From: Mesorhizobium sp. 113-3-3
GTDB taxonomy: Bacteria; Pseudomonadota; Alphaproteobacteria; Rhizobiales; Rhizobiaceae
Direction of reading: 5' to 3'
DNA: 64,000 nucleotides
NCBI RefSeq assembly: GCF_016756495.1
Contig: NZ_AP023243.1
Location: 4,220,501-4,284,500, forward strand
Shown here: piece after piece, positions 1 through 9,215 of the stretch
Numbering within the stretch: the first letter of the stretch is position 1
How the letters are laid out: each line of letters starts with the position of its first letter
The notes under the pieces: model-generated
What the model saw: only the letters and a program-made list of their open reading frames with translations
Told to the model about the DNA's origin: nothing
The model's database searches: none
Program-made: the position numbers and the translations under genes

Positions 1-707
1 ACGCCAAGGTCGGTACCGCGAAGGTCAAGGTCGAATATGTCGGCCGCGCGCCGCTCGACGGCAATGACGACCAGTATCTGATGGCCTCCTACCATCCGGG
101 CAACCGGATTCCGGATCCGTCGGACGGCTTGCCGACCGGCGTCATGGTGGCCATGAACGGACCGTCGCCAAGCGTGCCGGTGGGCGCGGCCGCCGTACCG
201 TTCCCGGGTCAGCTGACGAATTCCGGCGAGGCCGCGCAACCATCTTTGTCGGCGCAGGCGCCGGCCTTCGGCGACCTGGCACTGCCCGACTTCGGGCCGA
301 TCGTGCCGGAGCGCCCGGATATCGGCCTGCCGCCGCAGTCGCCGTTCGCGGTTGCGTCACTGTCCTATGCGGATGAGCGCGTTCAGCGCGCCGATGTCTT
401 TGCCGCGCTGGACGAAAGCGGCATGTCGCCCGCCGACATCCTGCGGTCGTGGAAAAAGTCCAATCCGCAGGCGTCGCCGTCCAGCGCCGACTATGTCGCT
501 GCCGGCACGTTCGACGACGCAGCCGAAGCCAAGCGCGTGGCAGCGGCACTTCAGCCCTTCGGCAGGACGGAAATTCAGCGTTCCGATCTCGACGGCAATG
601 ACTGGTATGCTGTCAATCTCTATCCCAATGGCCATGGCGGCCTGGACGAATTGCTGCAGGCGGCATGGTCGCACGGCGCACCCGATGCGCTGGCTGTGCG
701 CAACTGA
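1..707 (+). CDS. rlpA: RlpA-like septal ring protein with C-terminal SPOR domain (5' end missing)
   Basis: Only the C-terminal part is present: the frame is already open at base 3 and reads AKVGTAKVKVEYVGRAPLDG, a stretch typical of the end of the double-psi beta-barrel of RlpA-type proteins. A long Pro/Gly/Ala-rich linker follows. The last 75 or so residues (from about base 480) contain TFDDAAEAKRVAAALQPFGR and look like a SPOR fold, which in known families binds denuded glycan strands at division sites. RlpA proteins are secreted lytic transglycosylases or septal ring factors. The signal peptide and catalytic Asp/His lie upstream of the window, so activity cannot be judged. The next gene is a peptidoglycan carboxypeptidase, which fits a cell-wall pair. 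The internal Met at 81 is not the real start. Family call is confident; the exact member is less so. Confidence 0.8.
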   Translation, partial: AKVGTAKVKVEYVGRAPLDGNDDQYLMASYHPGNRIPDPSDGLPTGVMVAMNGPSPSVPVGAAAVPFPGQLTNSGEAAQPSLSAQAPAFGDLALPDFGPIVPERPDIGLPPQSPFAVASLSYADERVQRADVFAALDESGMSPADILRSWKKSNPQASPSSADYVAAGTFDDAAEAKRVAAALQPFGRTEIQRSDLDGNDWYAVNLYPNGHGGLDELLQAAWSHGAPDALAVRN

Positions 708-790
708 TCTATTTTGCCCGGGCGGTTGATCCGGCGGAAAAAACCCTGATAGCTTGGCTGTGCCAAAACCGGCAAACGGGTCGAGATTTC

Positions 791-1957
791 ATGCAGTTGC
801 GCGCCTTTCCGCCATTTGCCGGCTTTCTGGGGCTGGCTTTGCTGCTGCTTTGCCTCGCACCAGCCCAGGCGCAGCTTTTCGAGACCAAGGCCACACAGGC
901 CTTCATGATAGATGCCGACACCGGCACGGTGCTGTTCTCGAAAGACGCCGACAAGCCGATCCCGCCGGCCTCGATGGCCAAGTTGATGACCATGGAAGTG
1001 GTTTTCAACGCCATCAAATCCGGGCGTCTCAAGCTCGACGACACGTTCGTGGTGAGCGAAAACGCCTGGCGCAAGGGCGGCGCGCCGTCGGGCACATCGA
1101 CGATGTTTGCCAAGCTCAAATCGGCGATCCGGCTCGAGGACCTGATTCAGGGCGTGACCGTGCAAGCTGCCAATGACGGCTGCATCGTCATCGCCGAAGG
1201 CATGGCCGGATCCGAGGACAATTTTGCGGCGCAAATGACCGAGCGCGCCCGCCAGATCGGGCTCAAAACATCGACCTTCGTCAATTCGACCGGCCTGCCG
1301 GCCGACGGCCAGCAGACGACGGTGCGCGAACTGGCGCAGCTGGCCTTGCATCTGTGGCGCGATTATCCGGATTTCTATCGCTACTACGGGCTGAAGGATT
1401 TCACCTGGAACAAGATCTCGCAGAAGAACCGCAACCCGCTGCTGGCCATGGACATCGGCGCCGATGGCCTGGCTGTCGGTGCGAGCGAGGGCTCGGGCTT
1501 TGGCATCGTCGCATCGGCCAGCCACAACGGCACGCGGGTGATCATGGCGATGAGCGGATTGGCCAACGACAAGGAGCGTGCCGAGGAGGCGCGCAAGCTG
1601 CTCGACTGGGGCGCGCGCTCCTTCGAGAAGACCGAGATCTTCGCCAAGGACGAGGTGGTCGGCGAGGCCCAGGTTTTTGGCGGCGCGAAATCCGGCGTAA
1701 CTCTGAAGGCAAAGGGGCCGATCGACATCTTCCTGCCGATCACCAACCGCGACAAGCTGACGGCCAGGATCGTCTACACCGGCCCGGTTGCGGCACCCGT
1801 CGAGGAGGGCCAGCCGGTGGGCGCGCTACGCGTCTGGATCGGCGACACGCTAAGCCAGGAGACGCCGCTTTTCGCCGCTGAATCGATCAGCGTGGGCACG
1901 CTGCCGCAGCGCGCGCTCGATGCCGTCAAGGAACTGGCGATCGGTTGGCTGCGATAG
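791..1957 (+). CDS. DacF-like D-alanyl-D-alanine carboxypeptidase family protein with altered KTG motif
   Basis: A 388-residue S11 family protein (PBP5/6 class), exported to the periplasm. These enzymes trim the terminal D-Ala of peptidoglycan pentapeptides. I chose the Met at 791 because it opens a good signal peptide: hydrophobic core from about residue 10 and cleavage near AQA-Q at 27. The open frame extends upstream to 665 but that part is not signal-like. The nucleophile motif SMAK is at residues 61-64. The second motif, normally SxN, reads AAN at 126-128. The third, normally KTG, reads AVG at 228-230 in the context [14 protein letters not shown]. The C-terminal beta-rich domain of PBP5 (about 290-380) is present. 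Loss of the KTG lysine may impair or change activity; this is inference. It follows the RlpA-like gene by 83 bases. Confidence 0.85.
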   Translation: MQLRAFPPFAGFLGLALLLLCLAPAQAQLFETKATQAFMIDADTGTVLFSKDADKPIPPASMAKLMTMEVVFNAIKSGRLKLDDTFVVSENAWRKGGAPSGTSTMFAKLKSAIRLEDLIQGVTVQAANDGCIVIAEGMAGSEDNFAAQMTERARQIGLKTSTFVNSTGLPADGQQTTVRELAQLALHLWRDYPDFYRYYGLKDFTWNKISQKNRNPLLAMDIGADGLAVGASEGSGFGIVASASHNGTRVIMAMSGLANDKERAEEARKLLDWGARSFEKTEIFAKDEVVGEAQVFGGAKSGVTLKAKGPIDIFLPITNRDKLTARIVYTGPVAAPVEEGQPVGALRVWIGDTLSQETPLFAAESISVGTLPQRALDAVKELAIGWLR

Positions 1958-2033
1958 CGCCGACGGCATGGACGTTTTCCCGAACGCGGACTATCTAGAG
2001 CGCAACAATCCACATGAACAAAGGCCCTTTCGA

Positions 2034-2708
2034 TTGGCGCGCGGATTTTTCATCACCTTCGAAGGCGGCGAGGGCGCAGGCAAGTCGACGCAGATCGAGC
2101 GGCTGGCGCGGAAGATGCGCGCCAAGAAGTATGATGTCCTGCTGACGCGCGAACCCGGCGGCTCGCCGGGCGCCGAAGCGATCCGGCATGTCCTGCTTTC
2201 GGGTGCAGCCGAGCCATTTGGACCGAAGATGGAAGCGCTGCTCTTCGCCGCCGCGCGTTCCGACCATGTCGAGCAGGTCATCCGGCCGGCGGTCGAGCGC
2301 GGCTCGATCGTGCTCTGCGACCGTTTCCTGGATTCCTCACGCGTCTACCAGGGGGTCACCGGCGGGATCGACCCGGCGTTCATGGCCACGCTGGAACAGG
2401 TCGCCATCAACGGCTTGATGCCCGACATGACGCTGATCTTCGATATCGATCCGGCCGAGGGCCTCAGGCGTGCGACGCTGCGGCGCGGCAGCGATGCCGG
2501 CGCCGACCGCTTCGAAAAGGAGACGCTGGCCATCCATCAGGCCCGGCGCGAGGCTTTCCTGGCGATCGCCACGGCCGAGCCGGAACGCTGCATCGTCGTC
2601 GACGCTTCCGCCGATCCCAATACGGTGGAGGACGTCGTCACCGCCGCCGTGTTCGCGGCGCTGGAGGCGAGGGCGCCGGCGCGCAACAGGCAGGCAGCAC
2701 CGGTATGA
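2034..2708 (+). CDS. tmk: Thymidylate kinase
   Basis: Phosphorylates dTMP to dTDP in the cytoplasm. The P-loop GGEGAGKST sits about 9 residues from the start. The DR(F/Y) base motif appears as [14 protein letters not shown], and a lid region with [12 protein letters not shown] follows. I place the start at the TTG at 2034, which gives [12 protein letters not shown], the usual family N-terminus. A purine-rich AAAGG lies about 10 bases upstream. An in-frame ATG at 1968 would add 22 unlikely residues. The stop overlaps the holB start by four bases (ATGA), so the two are probably translationally coupled. Length of about 224 residues is normal for bacterial Tmk. Confidence 0.95.
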   Translation: MARGFFITFEGGEGAGKSTQIERLARKMRAKKYDVLLTREPGGSPGAEAIRHVLLSGAAEPFGPKMEALLFAAARSDHVEQVIRPAVERGSIVLCDRFLDSSRVYQGVTGGIDPAFMATLEQVAINGLMPDMTLIFDIDPAEGLRRATLRRGSDAGADRFEKETLAIHQARREAFLAIATAEPERCIVVDASADPNTVEDVVTAAVFAALEARAPARNRQAAPV

Positions 2709-3754
2709 TCTTCGAACGCATCGCGCCGGAACAGCATGACACGCTGGACGGCGTTCCCGAACCATCCGAAACGCCGCGCCTGGTCGGACACGGGCAGGCG
2801 GCCGAGATGCTCGCCGCCGCCTATCGATCGGGAAAGCTGCCGCATGCGCTGATCTTCGCCGGGCCGGTCGGCATCGGCAAGGCGACGCTGGCCTTCCATC
2901 TGGCGCATCACCTCTTGAAGCACCCAGCCTTCGAGCAGGCGCCGGAAAGCCTTGCCAACCCCGATCCGGCCTCGCCGCTGTTTCGGCAGATCGCGACCGG
3001 GGCGCATCCGGGCGTGCTGCACCTGACCCGCCCTATGAACGACAAGACCAAGAGCTTCAAGACCGTCGTCACCGTCGACGAGATCCGCCGGGTCAGCCGC
3101 TTCCTGTCGATGACCTCGCATGACGGCAGCTACCGGGTGGTCATCGTCGATCCGGCCGACGACATGAATGCCAACGCCGCCAATGCCTTGCTGAAGAATC
3201 TTGAGGAGCCGCCGGCACGAACGCTTTTCATTCTCATCGTCCATGCGCCGGGCAGCCTGCTGCCGACGATCCGCTCGCGCTGCCAGGTGGTGCGCCTGAC
3301 GCCGCTTGATGCCGACGAGTTGCTGGCGGTGCTGGAAACCGCCGAGCCGCCGCCACCAGACGATCCGGCGGCACGGGCGGCATTGGTCGAGCGGGCAGGG
3401 GGCAGCGCGCGCAACGCGATCCTCTTGACGCAATATGGCGGGCTGGAGATCGCCGAGACGCTCGATGCACTTGTGGCGAAGGGAAGGAGCGATATCGGCG
3501 GGGCCTATCGGCTGGCGGAAGCCGTCGCCGGCAAAGACCAGGCGATCCAGTTCGATATCTTCAACCGCCGCGCGCTCGACCTGTTGTCGGATGCCGCAAG
3601 CCAGGCGGCGCGCGCCGGCAACCTCGCGCGCGCCAAGACGCTGTCGGACACCTGGCATGAGGCGCTGGACGCGATCTCCGAGACAGACACCTACAATCTC
3701 GACAAGAAGCAGCACGCCCTGACCATGATCGACCGGCTGAAGTCGGCCATGTGA
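2705..3754 (+). CDS. holB: DNA polymerase III subunit delta'
   Basis: Clamp-loader subunit, 349 residues. The N-terminal AAA+ module has a Walker A variant [10 protein letters not shown] near residue 59 and a long HolB-type insertion. The sensor region reads [14 protein letters not shown], the classic delta' motif where an SRC or analogous motif follows (RSRCQVVRL). The C-terminal helical collar domain ends in DRLKSAM. Pairing of tmk and holB is a standard bacterial arrangement. The last 90 or so bases have a diverged second copy at 4065-4163, described separately, so the 3' end of this gene may have been brought in by recombination. Confidence 0.95.
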   Translation: MIFERIAPEQHDTLDGVPEPSETPRLVGHGQAAEMLAAAYRSGKLPHALIFAGPVGIGKATLAFHLAHHLLKHPAFEQAPESLANPDPASPLFRQIATGAHPGVLHLTRPMNDKTKSFKTVVTVDEIRRVSRFLSMTSHDGSYRVVIVDPADDMNANAANALLKNLEEPPARTLFILIVHAPGSLLPTIRSRCQVVRLTPLDADELLAVLETAEPPPPDDPAARAALVERAGGSARNAILLTQYGGLEIAETLDALVAKGRSDIGGAYRLAEAVAGKDQAIQFDIFNRRALDLLSDAASQAARAGNLARAKTLSDTWHEALDAISETDTYNLDKKQHALTMIDRLKSAM

Positions 3755-3942
3755 ACGGGCTTTCGGAATGGTCTGCCCTGTCTAGGGCTGGCTCGCCCGT
3801 TTCCCCCGGAGTTGCCGAGCAGCTCGGCCTTCACGGCTTCGATCTCGGGCGTGACGAGGGCGTAAACGGTTTTGCTGGCGCCAGCCTGACGCAGGCGCGC
3901 GTCGAGCGCCTGCCGCGGATCATGTTGCGTGGTCGTGGCCAT
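3691..3942 (-). CDS. Small hypothetical protein antisense to the holB end
   Basis: An 83-residue frame starting MATTTQHDPRQALDARLRQ. The first 45 residues look protein-like, with a predicted amphipathic helix around VTPEIEAVKAELLGN. A ribosome-binding-like AAAGGG lies about 10 bases upstream of the start at 3942. The last 21 codons run antisense through the end of holB, so the true C-terminus may have been lost when this region was rearranged. It lies between holB and the decayed holB fragment. I do not recognise the family. It could equally be a fortuitous frame. Confidence 0.35.
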   Translation of the reverse strand: MATTTQHDPRQALDARLRQAGASKTVYALVTPEIEAVKAELLGNSGGNGRASPRQGRPFRKPVHMADFSRSIMVRACCFLSRL

Positions 3943-4064
3943 GCCGGTCTGCCCTTTTGCGCCGCCGCGAAACTACGGACCACGACCTGCCTTTGCAACG
4001 GCCTACGAGCTCCGGACCCGGTGCCATGATCGAGGCCCAGACGCAACGCGGGACTTGGCATTAG

Positions 4065-4163
4065 GCGCCGGACGCGATATCTGAGACCGACACCGACAAT
4101 CCCGACAAGAAGCAGCACGCCTTGACGATGATCGACCGCCTGAAGTCTGCGATGCGAATGTGA
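4065..4163 (+). pseudogene. Decayed duplicate of the holB 3' end
   Basis: This stretch aligns with the last 31 codons of holB (3662-3754). By hand I count 11 differences in about 90 aligned bases plus two extra codons before the stop. Eight of the 11 changes are synonymous, and the reading frame is kept: it reads [19 protein letters not shown] and ends DRLKSAMRM. Weaker similarity seems to extend upstream to about 4030. The synonymous pattern suggests a relic of a once functional, diverged holB allele rather than a recent local duplication. The rest of the 3755-4245 gap holds the small minus-strand frame and no other feature I can see. Confidence 0.8.
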
Positions 4164-4245
4164 CGGTCCCACCGGGATGGCAATCGCCATTCCGATGCGA
4201 TATCCACCGCCACGGCTTCCATTCAGACATTCATGATGGTCATTC

Positions 4246-5799
4246 ATGTCACGCGACACATTCTACATCACGACCGCGATTTCCTATCCGAACGGCAAGC
4301 CGCATATCGGCCATGCCTATGAGTTGATCGCGACCGACGCGCTTGCCCGTTTCCAGCGGCACGACGGCAAGGACGTGTTCTTCCTTACCGGCACCGACGA
4401 ACACGGCATCAAGATGCTGCAGACGGCGAAGCGCGAAGGCATTTCGGCGCGCGAACTGGCCGATCGCAACTCGGCCGATTTCAAACGCATGGCGACTGCG
4501 CTCAACGCCTCAAACGACGATTTCATCCGCACCACCGAAGAGCGGCATTACGCGTCCTCGCAGGCGATCTGGAAGGCGATGGACGCCAATGGCGACATTT
4601 ACAAAGGCGGCTATGCCGGCTGGTACTCGGTGCGTGACGAAGCCTATTACGGCGAGGAGGAGACGGAGGTCCGTCCCGACAATGTGCGCTACGGGCCGCA
4701 GGGAACGCCGGTCGAATGGGTCGAGGAAGAGAGCTATTTCTTCCGCCTCTCGGCCTACCAGGAAAAGCTCATCGCGCTTTATGAAAGCCAGCCCGACTTC
4801 ATCGGCCCGGCCGAGCGCCGCAATGAGGTGATGAGCTTCGTCAAATCCGGACTCAGGGATTTGTCGATCTCGCGCACCACCTTCGACTGGGGCGTACCGG
4901 TGCCGGGCGACGAGAAGCATGTGATGTATGTGTGGGTCGACGCGTTGACCAATTACATCACCGGCGTCGGCTATCCCGATGAAAATGATGAGAAATGGCG
5001 TTTCTGGCCTGCTGACGCGCACATCATCGGCAAGGACATTGTACGCTTCCATGCGGTCTACTGGCCGGCCTTCCTGATGTCGGCCGGCATCCCGCTGCCG
5101 AAGCGCGTTTTCGGCCACGGCTTCTTGTTCAACCGCGGCGAGAAGATGTCGAAATCGGTCGGCAACGTCATCGACCCGTTCACCATGGTCGAGCATTACG
5201 GCGTTGACCAGGTGCGCTATTTCTTCCTGCGCGAGGTGCCGTTCGGCCAGGACGGCAGCTACAGCCATGACGCGATCGTCAACCGCACCAACGCCGATCT
5301 AGCCAATGGCCTCGGTAATCTGGCGCAGCGTTCGCTGTCGATGATCGCCAAGAATTGCGGCGGCGTGGTGCCGAAGCGTGGCGATTTGACGGAAGCTGAC
5401 AGCGCCATCCTGGATCAGGCGGTGGCTGCTCTTGCCACGGCCCGCAAAGCCATGGACGGGCAAGGCATTCATCTGGCACTGGCGGCGATCTTCGATGTGG
5501 TGGCTGAAGCCGATCGATACTTCGCTGGACAGGCACCATGGGCGCTGAAGAAAACCGATCCCGAGCGGATGGAAACGGTGCTGTGGACCACCGCCGAAGT
5601 GGTTCGACGCGTCACCGTGCTGTGCCAGCCCTTTGTTCCGGGGTCGGCCGCGAAGTTGCTCGACCTGCTGGCAGTGCCGGCGGAGAAGCGTAACTTCGAG
5701 CATGTCCACGCCGACTATGCGCTTGTGCCCGGAACCGCCTTGCCGGTGCCGGAAGGCGTGTTTCCGCGCTATGTCGAACAGCCGGGTGCGAACGCCTGA
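4246..5799 (+). CDS. metG: Methionyl-tRNA synthetase
   Basis: Charges tRNA-Met, including initiator tRNA. The 517-residue protein shows the HIGH motif as PHIGHAYE at about residue 19 and the KMSKS loop as [14 protein letters not shown] near residue 300. It is the short form: it has a catalytic core and anticodon-binding helical domain but no C-terminal tRNA-binding EMAP-like extension. The start ATG at 4246 gives [20 protein letters not shown], the usual family beginning. The stop overlaps the tatD start by one base, so translation is likely coupled. Family assignment is certain. Confidence 0.97.
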   Translation: MSRDTFYITTAISYPNGKPHIGHAYELIATDALARFQRHDGKDVFFLTGTDEHGIKMLQTAKREGISARELADRNSADFKRMATALNASNDDFIRTTEERHYASSQAIWKAMDANGDIYKGGYAGWYSVRDEAYYGEEETEVRPDNVRYGPQGTPVEWVEEESYFFRLSAYQEKLIALYESQPDFIGPAERRNEVMSFVKSGLRDLSISRTTFDWGVPVPGDEKHVMYVWVDALTNYITGVGYPDENDEKWRFWPADAHIIGKDIVRFHAVYWPAFLMSAGIPLPKRVFGHGFLFNRGEKMSKSVGNVIDPFTMVEHYGVDQVRYFFLREVPFGQDGSYSHDAIVNRTNADLANGLGNLAQRSLSMIAKNCGGVVPKRGDLTEADSAILDQAVAALATARKAMDGQGIHLALAAIFDVVAEADRYFAGQAPWALKKTDPERMETVLWTTAEVVRRVTVLCQPFVPGSAAKLLDLLAVPAEKRNFEHVHADYALVPGTALPVPEGVFPRYVEQPGANA

Positions 5800-6593
5800 T
5801 GCTTGTTGACAGCCACTGCCATCTGGATTTTCCAGATTTCGCCGAGGAGCGGGCGGCCATTGTCGCCCGCGCCAAAGCGGCCGGAATCGGCCGCATGGTG
5901 ACGATCTCAACCCGCGTGAGGCGCTTTCCGCAAATACTTGAAATCGCGGAGACTTTTGACGAAATTTACTGCTCGGTCGGCACCCATCCGCACAATGCCG
6001 CCGAAGAACTCGACGTCACCGCTGAGGAGCTTGTCCGCCTGTCGGCACACCCGAAAGTGGTGGCGATCGGTGAGGCCGGGCTCGACTATTTCTACGACAA
6101 GGCGCCGCGCGACGCGCAGGCGCAGGGTTTTCGCACGCACATTGCCGCCGCTCGTGAGACCGGCCTGCCTCTCGTCATCCATTCGCGCGATGCCGATGAC
6201 GACATGGCAGCCATTCTCGAGGACGAGACAGGGAAGGGCGCCTTCCCCTTCGTCCTGCATTGTTTCTCGTCCGGACGCCGGCTGGCCGAGGTGGGCGTCG
6301 CGCTCGGAGGCTATGTCTCGTTCTCCGGCATCCTGACCTTCAAGAACTCGGCCGAATTGCGTGCCATCGCCGTCGACGTGCCGCATGACCGGCTGCTCGT
6401 CGAAACCGACGCGCCCTATCTTGCGCCGATCCCGTTTCGCGGCAAGCGCAATGAGCCGGCCTACGTCGCGCACACGGCCCGCGTGCTGGCGGAGACGATT
6501 AGCGTCAGCGAAGCTGAAATCGCCGATCTGACGACGGACAATTTCTTCCGGCTGTTCGGCAAGATGCCACGGCCTGCCGAGCAGAGCGCCTGA
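5799..6593 (+). CDS. tatD: TatD family metal-dependent hydrolase (DNase-like)
   Basis: A 264-residue TIM-barrel metallohydrolase. Metal ligands are all visible: DSHCHLDF at the N-terminus (HxH), GEAGLDYFY (Glu), a His in VIHSRDAD, a His in LHCFSSG, and the terminal Asp in ETDAPYLAP. TatD proteins act as 3'-5' exonucleases or DNA-repair nucleases and some as D-aminoacyl-tRNA deacylases. The gene overlaps metG by one base and is followed 3 bases later by an MBL hydrolase. The metG-tatD-MBL order recurs in alphaproteobacteria, to my knowledge. Confidence 0.93.
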   Translation: MLVDSHCHLDFPDFAEERAAIVARAKAAGIGRMVTISTRVRRFPQILEIAETFDEIYCSVGTHPHNAAEELDVTAEELVRLSAHPKVVAIGEAGLDYFYDKAPRDAQAQGFRTHIAAARETGLPLVIHSRDADDDMAAILEDETGKGAFPFVLHCFSSGRRLAEVGVALGGYVSFSGILTFKNSAELRAIAVDVPHDRLLVETDAPYLAPIPFRGKRNEPAYVAHTARVLAETISVSEAEIADLTTDNFFRLFGKMPRPAEQSA

Positions 6594-6596
6594 CCG

Positions 6597-7415
6597 ATGA
6601 CCGACAGGCTGCGCCTCACCATTCTCGGCTGCGGCTCGTCGCCAGGTACGCCGCGCATCACCGGCGACTGGGGCAATTGCGACCCGACCAATCCAAAAAA
6701 CCGGCGTATGCGCACGGCAGCGCTGGTCGAGCGGATTGCGGCCGATGGCGGCCGCACCACCGTGGTCATCGACACCGGGCCGGATTTTCGCGAACAGATG
6801 CTGCTCGCTTCGGTCAAACGCATCGACGCGGTCGTCTACACGCATCCCCATGCCGACCACATCCACGGCATCGACGATCTGCGCGGCTATGTGCTCGAAC
6901 AGCGTCACCTGATCGACATCCATGCCGACCAGCCGACGATGCTGCGCCTGCGGCAGGCGTTCGGCTATTGCTTCGAGACGCCGCCGGGGAGCTCCTATCC
7001 GCCGATCGTGCGGGCGCATATCATCGACCACACAAGGCCGGTGGTGATCGAAGGTGAGGGGGGTGCCCTCACCCTGGAGCCGTTGCCGCAGTTCCATGGC
7101 GACATCATCTCGCTCGGATTCCGCATCGGCGGCCTGGCCTATTGCCCTGATATCAGCGGCTTTCCCGACGCCACCGCCGAACGGCTGCGCGGCCTGGAAA
7201 TGCTGGTCATCGACGCGCTGCAGTACAACATCCATCCCAGCCATCTCTCGCTCGGCCAGGCGCTGGAATGGATCGAGAGGCTGGCGCCCAGCAATGCTGT
7301 GCTGACCCACATGCATGTGCCGCTCGACTATGCGACCGTGATGGCCGAGACGCCTGATAAGGTGGCGCCGGCCCATGACGGCATGGTGATTGAAATCCCT
7401 TATGAATCAGAATGA
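6597..7415 (+). CDS. MBL-fold metallohydrolase (PhnP-like)
   Basis: A 272-residue metallo-beta-lactamase fold protein. It opens with RLTILGCGSSPGTPRITGDW and has the metal motif THPHADHIHGIDDLR (HxHxDH). Later ligands appear at PQFHGD and in the C-terminal LTHMHVPLDY. The N-terminal GCGSSPGTP and spacing resemble the PhnP group, which hydrolyses cyclic phosphate diesters. Because no phn genes are nearby, the substrate here is open. It sits in the holB-metG-tatD run, starting three bases after the tatD stop, so it is probably co-transcribed. Confidence 0.88.
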   Translation: MTDRLRLTILGCGSSPGTPRITGDWGNCDPTNPKNRRMRTAALVERIAADGGRTTVVIDTGPDFREQMLLASVKRIDAVVYTHPHADHIHGIDDLRGYVLEQRHLIDIHADQPTMLRLRQAFGYCFETPPGSSYPPIVRAHIIDHTRPVVIEGEGGALTLEPLPQFHGDIISLGFRIGGLAYCPDISGFPDATAERLRGLEMLVIDALQYNIHPSHLSLGQALEWIERLAPSNAVLTHMHVPLDYATVMAETPDKVAPAHDGMVIEIPYESE

Positions 7416-7428
7416 TGCGAACGGCCTT

Positions 7429-7700
7429 TTATGAAGCCGTCTTGCGCTTTGGGCCGAATATCAGCAGCGTCCCAATCCGTTCATAGCCCATGCTGGGAAA
7501 AAGCAGCGCTCCGGCGTGCGTCGCCATCAGCACCGAGCACTGCGATCCACGAGCCCTGTCGTCGTGCAGCATCTTAGCCATCAGCGCCTGGCCGTCTACC
7601 GCCACGCTTTGCCGTCGTCATCCGCGCAGCATAACGTTGGCCGTCAGATCAATAAAATCATTGGCAATTCCCAGATGCCGGCCAATGCGCTAGTTCCATA
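7429..7700 (-). pseudogene. Broken GNAT acetyltransferase remnant
   Basis: On the minus strand, the frame ending at 7429 reads VDGQALMAKMLHDRARG and then SVLMATHAGALLFPSMGYER, finishing GTLLIFGPKRKTAS. This is the typical C-terminal half of a GNAT N-acetyltransferase (acetyl-CoA binding helix followed by the FPSMGYE motif). Upstream the frame is closed by a stop at about 7618-7620. Similar protein-like sequence (IGRHLGIANDFIDLTANV) continues beyond it, so an internal stop or frameshift has broken the gene. No intact N-terminal half is present. This pseudogene accounts for most of the 7416-7774 gap. Confidence 0.65.
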
Positions 7701-7774
7701 ATCTATCTTATGCGACTTTCGGATCAGCAGCCACTTCGTAATGCGACGGTCCTTTGACCCAGCGGCTGCGGTCC

Positions 7775-8098
7775 TTAGAAATAGTCGAGAAGCCCACTGA
7801 AGGCAGCTGCGATTGCAACAGCGTGCAGGATGCCAAGCGACAGCCATCTGATACGGCCGCCTGGAGCAGCGAAGGCTCCATAAGCGGGAAATTGGGCCAC
7901 AGCCAGTCCCACGGACAAGCCGGTGATGGTGTTATTGGTCAAGAGCGTCGCCAACATGGGTATCGGATAAAGAAGGCGCGCCAGCACGTAATTTCCATGC
8001 CCAGCTCCGGCCGAGAAGAGCGCCAGCAGCAGCGCGATGGGCGTGAAGCACAGGCCGATAAGCAACCCTGCCCGCAATGAAAATTCTGTCAGCTCCAT
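7775..8098 (-). CDS. Small integral membrane protein, unknown function
   Basis: A 107-residue hydrophobic protein with about four predicted membrane helices: roughly 10-27, 40-55, 60-75 and 86-105. It starts MELTEFSLRAGLLIGL. A GGAGGA sequence lies almost against the start codon, closer than usual, so the start is uncertain. I do not recognise a family. Neighbours are a broken acetyltransferase and another gene remnant, so this may be a survivor of a disrupted accessory segment. Confidence 0.55.
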   Translation of the reverse strand: MELTEFSLRAGLLIGLCFTPIALLLALFSAGAGHGNYVLARLLYPIPMLATLLTNNTITGLSVGLAVAQFPAYGAFAAPGGRIRWLSLGILHAVAIAAAFSGLLDYF

Positions 8099-8114
8099 TC
8101 CTCCGGAACCGATA

Positions 8115-8342
8115 TCATTTCAGATCCGCCAGTTCATCGTCCAGGACCAGCGCCTGCCGGGACGGCGCGTCGAGCATACAGCTAACGATGATGTTGCTCT
8201 TGCGGTCGGTGTTCGCGGTTTCAACAGCGTTGTCGATATGGATGGCCGACAATAGCCGCCGTTGACAACCCACCGTCGAGACTGGCACGGTGAGGCAGTT
8301 GCCGTAGGGCGCGCCGGCCGAGGCCGAAGGGGCAATGCTCAC
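8115..8342 (-). pseudogene. Possible C-terminal remnant of an unidentified gene
   Basis: The minus-strand frame ends in NIIVSCMLDAPSRQALVLDD followed by ELADLK and a stop 17 bases before the next minus-strand start. The last 45 residues have protein-like composition, whereas the upstream part does not and runs into the divergent VOC gene. I read it as the tail of a lost gene that once preceded the small membrane protein. It could also be a chance frame. Confidence 0.3.
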
Positions 8343-8370
8343 CTACGATGTGCAAACCGTAGTCGCGCCC

Positions 8371-9018
8371 ATGCCAAACCTCGAAAACCTGAAGAAGCAG
8401 GCAAAGCAATATCTGCGCTGGCATCGTGATCGATATCATCCGGTCGCAGCCGAGATCAGAGCCGCTTTGCAGCGGTTTCAGCACCTCGATGACAATCAGG
8501 TGCTGGAGGCATCGTTCAAGCTCAGCGATGCGCAGGAGCTTGTAGCTCGCCAATTGGGTTTCGAGGGATGGCAGGCGCTCAAAGCAGGAGCCCCAGCCAT
8601 GAACACTCAATTCAAGCACGCGATGACGCCACCGGTCCTCAGCGGAACCGAAGCTCAACTTTATGTCACCGACCTCAAGGCGTCGTGTGATTTCTTCACG
8701 TCGAAGCTCGGCTTTACAGTCGACTTTGTTTATGGTGACCCGCCATTCTACGGCATGGTCAAGCGTGACCATGCCCGACTTTGCATGCGGCTTGTCTGTG
8801 AGCCGGTCTTTGTCGGGGATATACGCAAGCGCGAACACCTTTTGTCGGCGTCGATCACTGTCGATACCGCGGCGGAGATCAAACAACTCTTTTTGGAGTA
8901 CCAAGCCGCCGGTGTGGGCTTCCACCAAGGACTGAAGAAAGAACCTTGGGGCGCGAGGAACTTCATTGTCCTTGATCCCGACGGCAATCTCATCTTGTTC
9001 GCGGGGCCTGCCGACTGA
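8371..9018 (+). CDS. VOC (glyoxalase/bleomycin resistance) family protein with N-terminal helical domain
   Basis: Two parts are visible. The first 70 residues, MPNLENLKKQAKQYLRWHRD onward to LGFEGWQALKAG, form a helical domain often found ahead of VOC or ankyrin domains. The remaining 140 residues are a single VOC domain: LYVTDLKASCDFFTSKLGF, then a metal-site-like region and WGARNFIVLDPDGNLILF. VOC proteins include glyoxalases, dioxygenases and drug-binding proteins; the substrate here is unknown. I start at 8371 by family resemblance. An ATG at 8335 with a GAAGGGG just upstream is the alternative. The following 197 bases to 9215 hold only a short hairpin at about 9041-9062. Confidence 0.8.
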   Translation: MPNLENLKKQAKQYLRWHRDRYHPVAAEIRAALQRFQHLDDNQVLEASFKLSDAQELVARQLGFEGWQALKAGAPAMNTQFKHAMTPPVLSGTEAQLYVTDLKASCDFFTSKLGFTVDFVYGDPPFYGMVKRDHARLCMRLVCEPVFVGDIRKREHLLSASITVDTAAEIKQLFLEYQAAGVGFHQGLKKEPWGARNFIVLDPDGNLILFAGPAD

Positions 9019-9215
9019 GCGCAGCTCCTTGCGCCTCTGGCGATGGCGGTTGCTCCGCCATTGTCTTCCGCTCGAGGTCACACCCTGCCCTCCCCACCAT
9101 CGCGCCCGCTTTGACCCATGCGCGCCAGCCCGCCGACGATTTTCGGTGATGGCATCGAACCGATGAAACGACTAGCCTGCTGTGGGGCTGGAACTCATAA
9201 TCAGGACCGTAAAAA

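Noticed and set aside
5907..7376. 489-codon minus-strand frame opposite tatD and the MBL hydrolase
   Set aside because: It crosses two well-supported genes and shows no domain or ribosome site.
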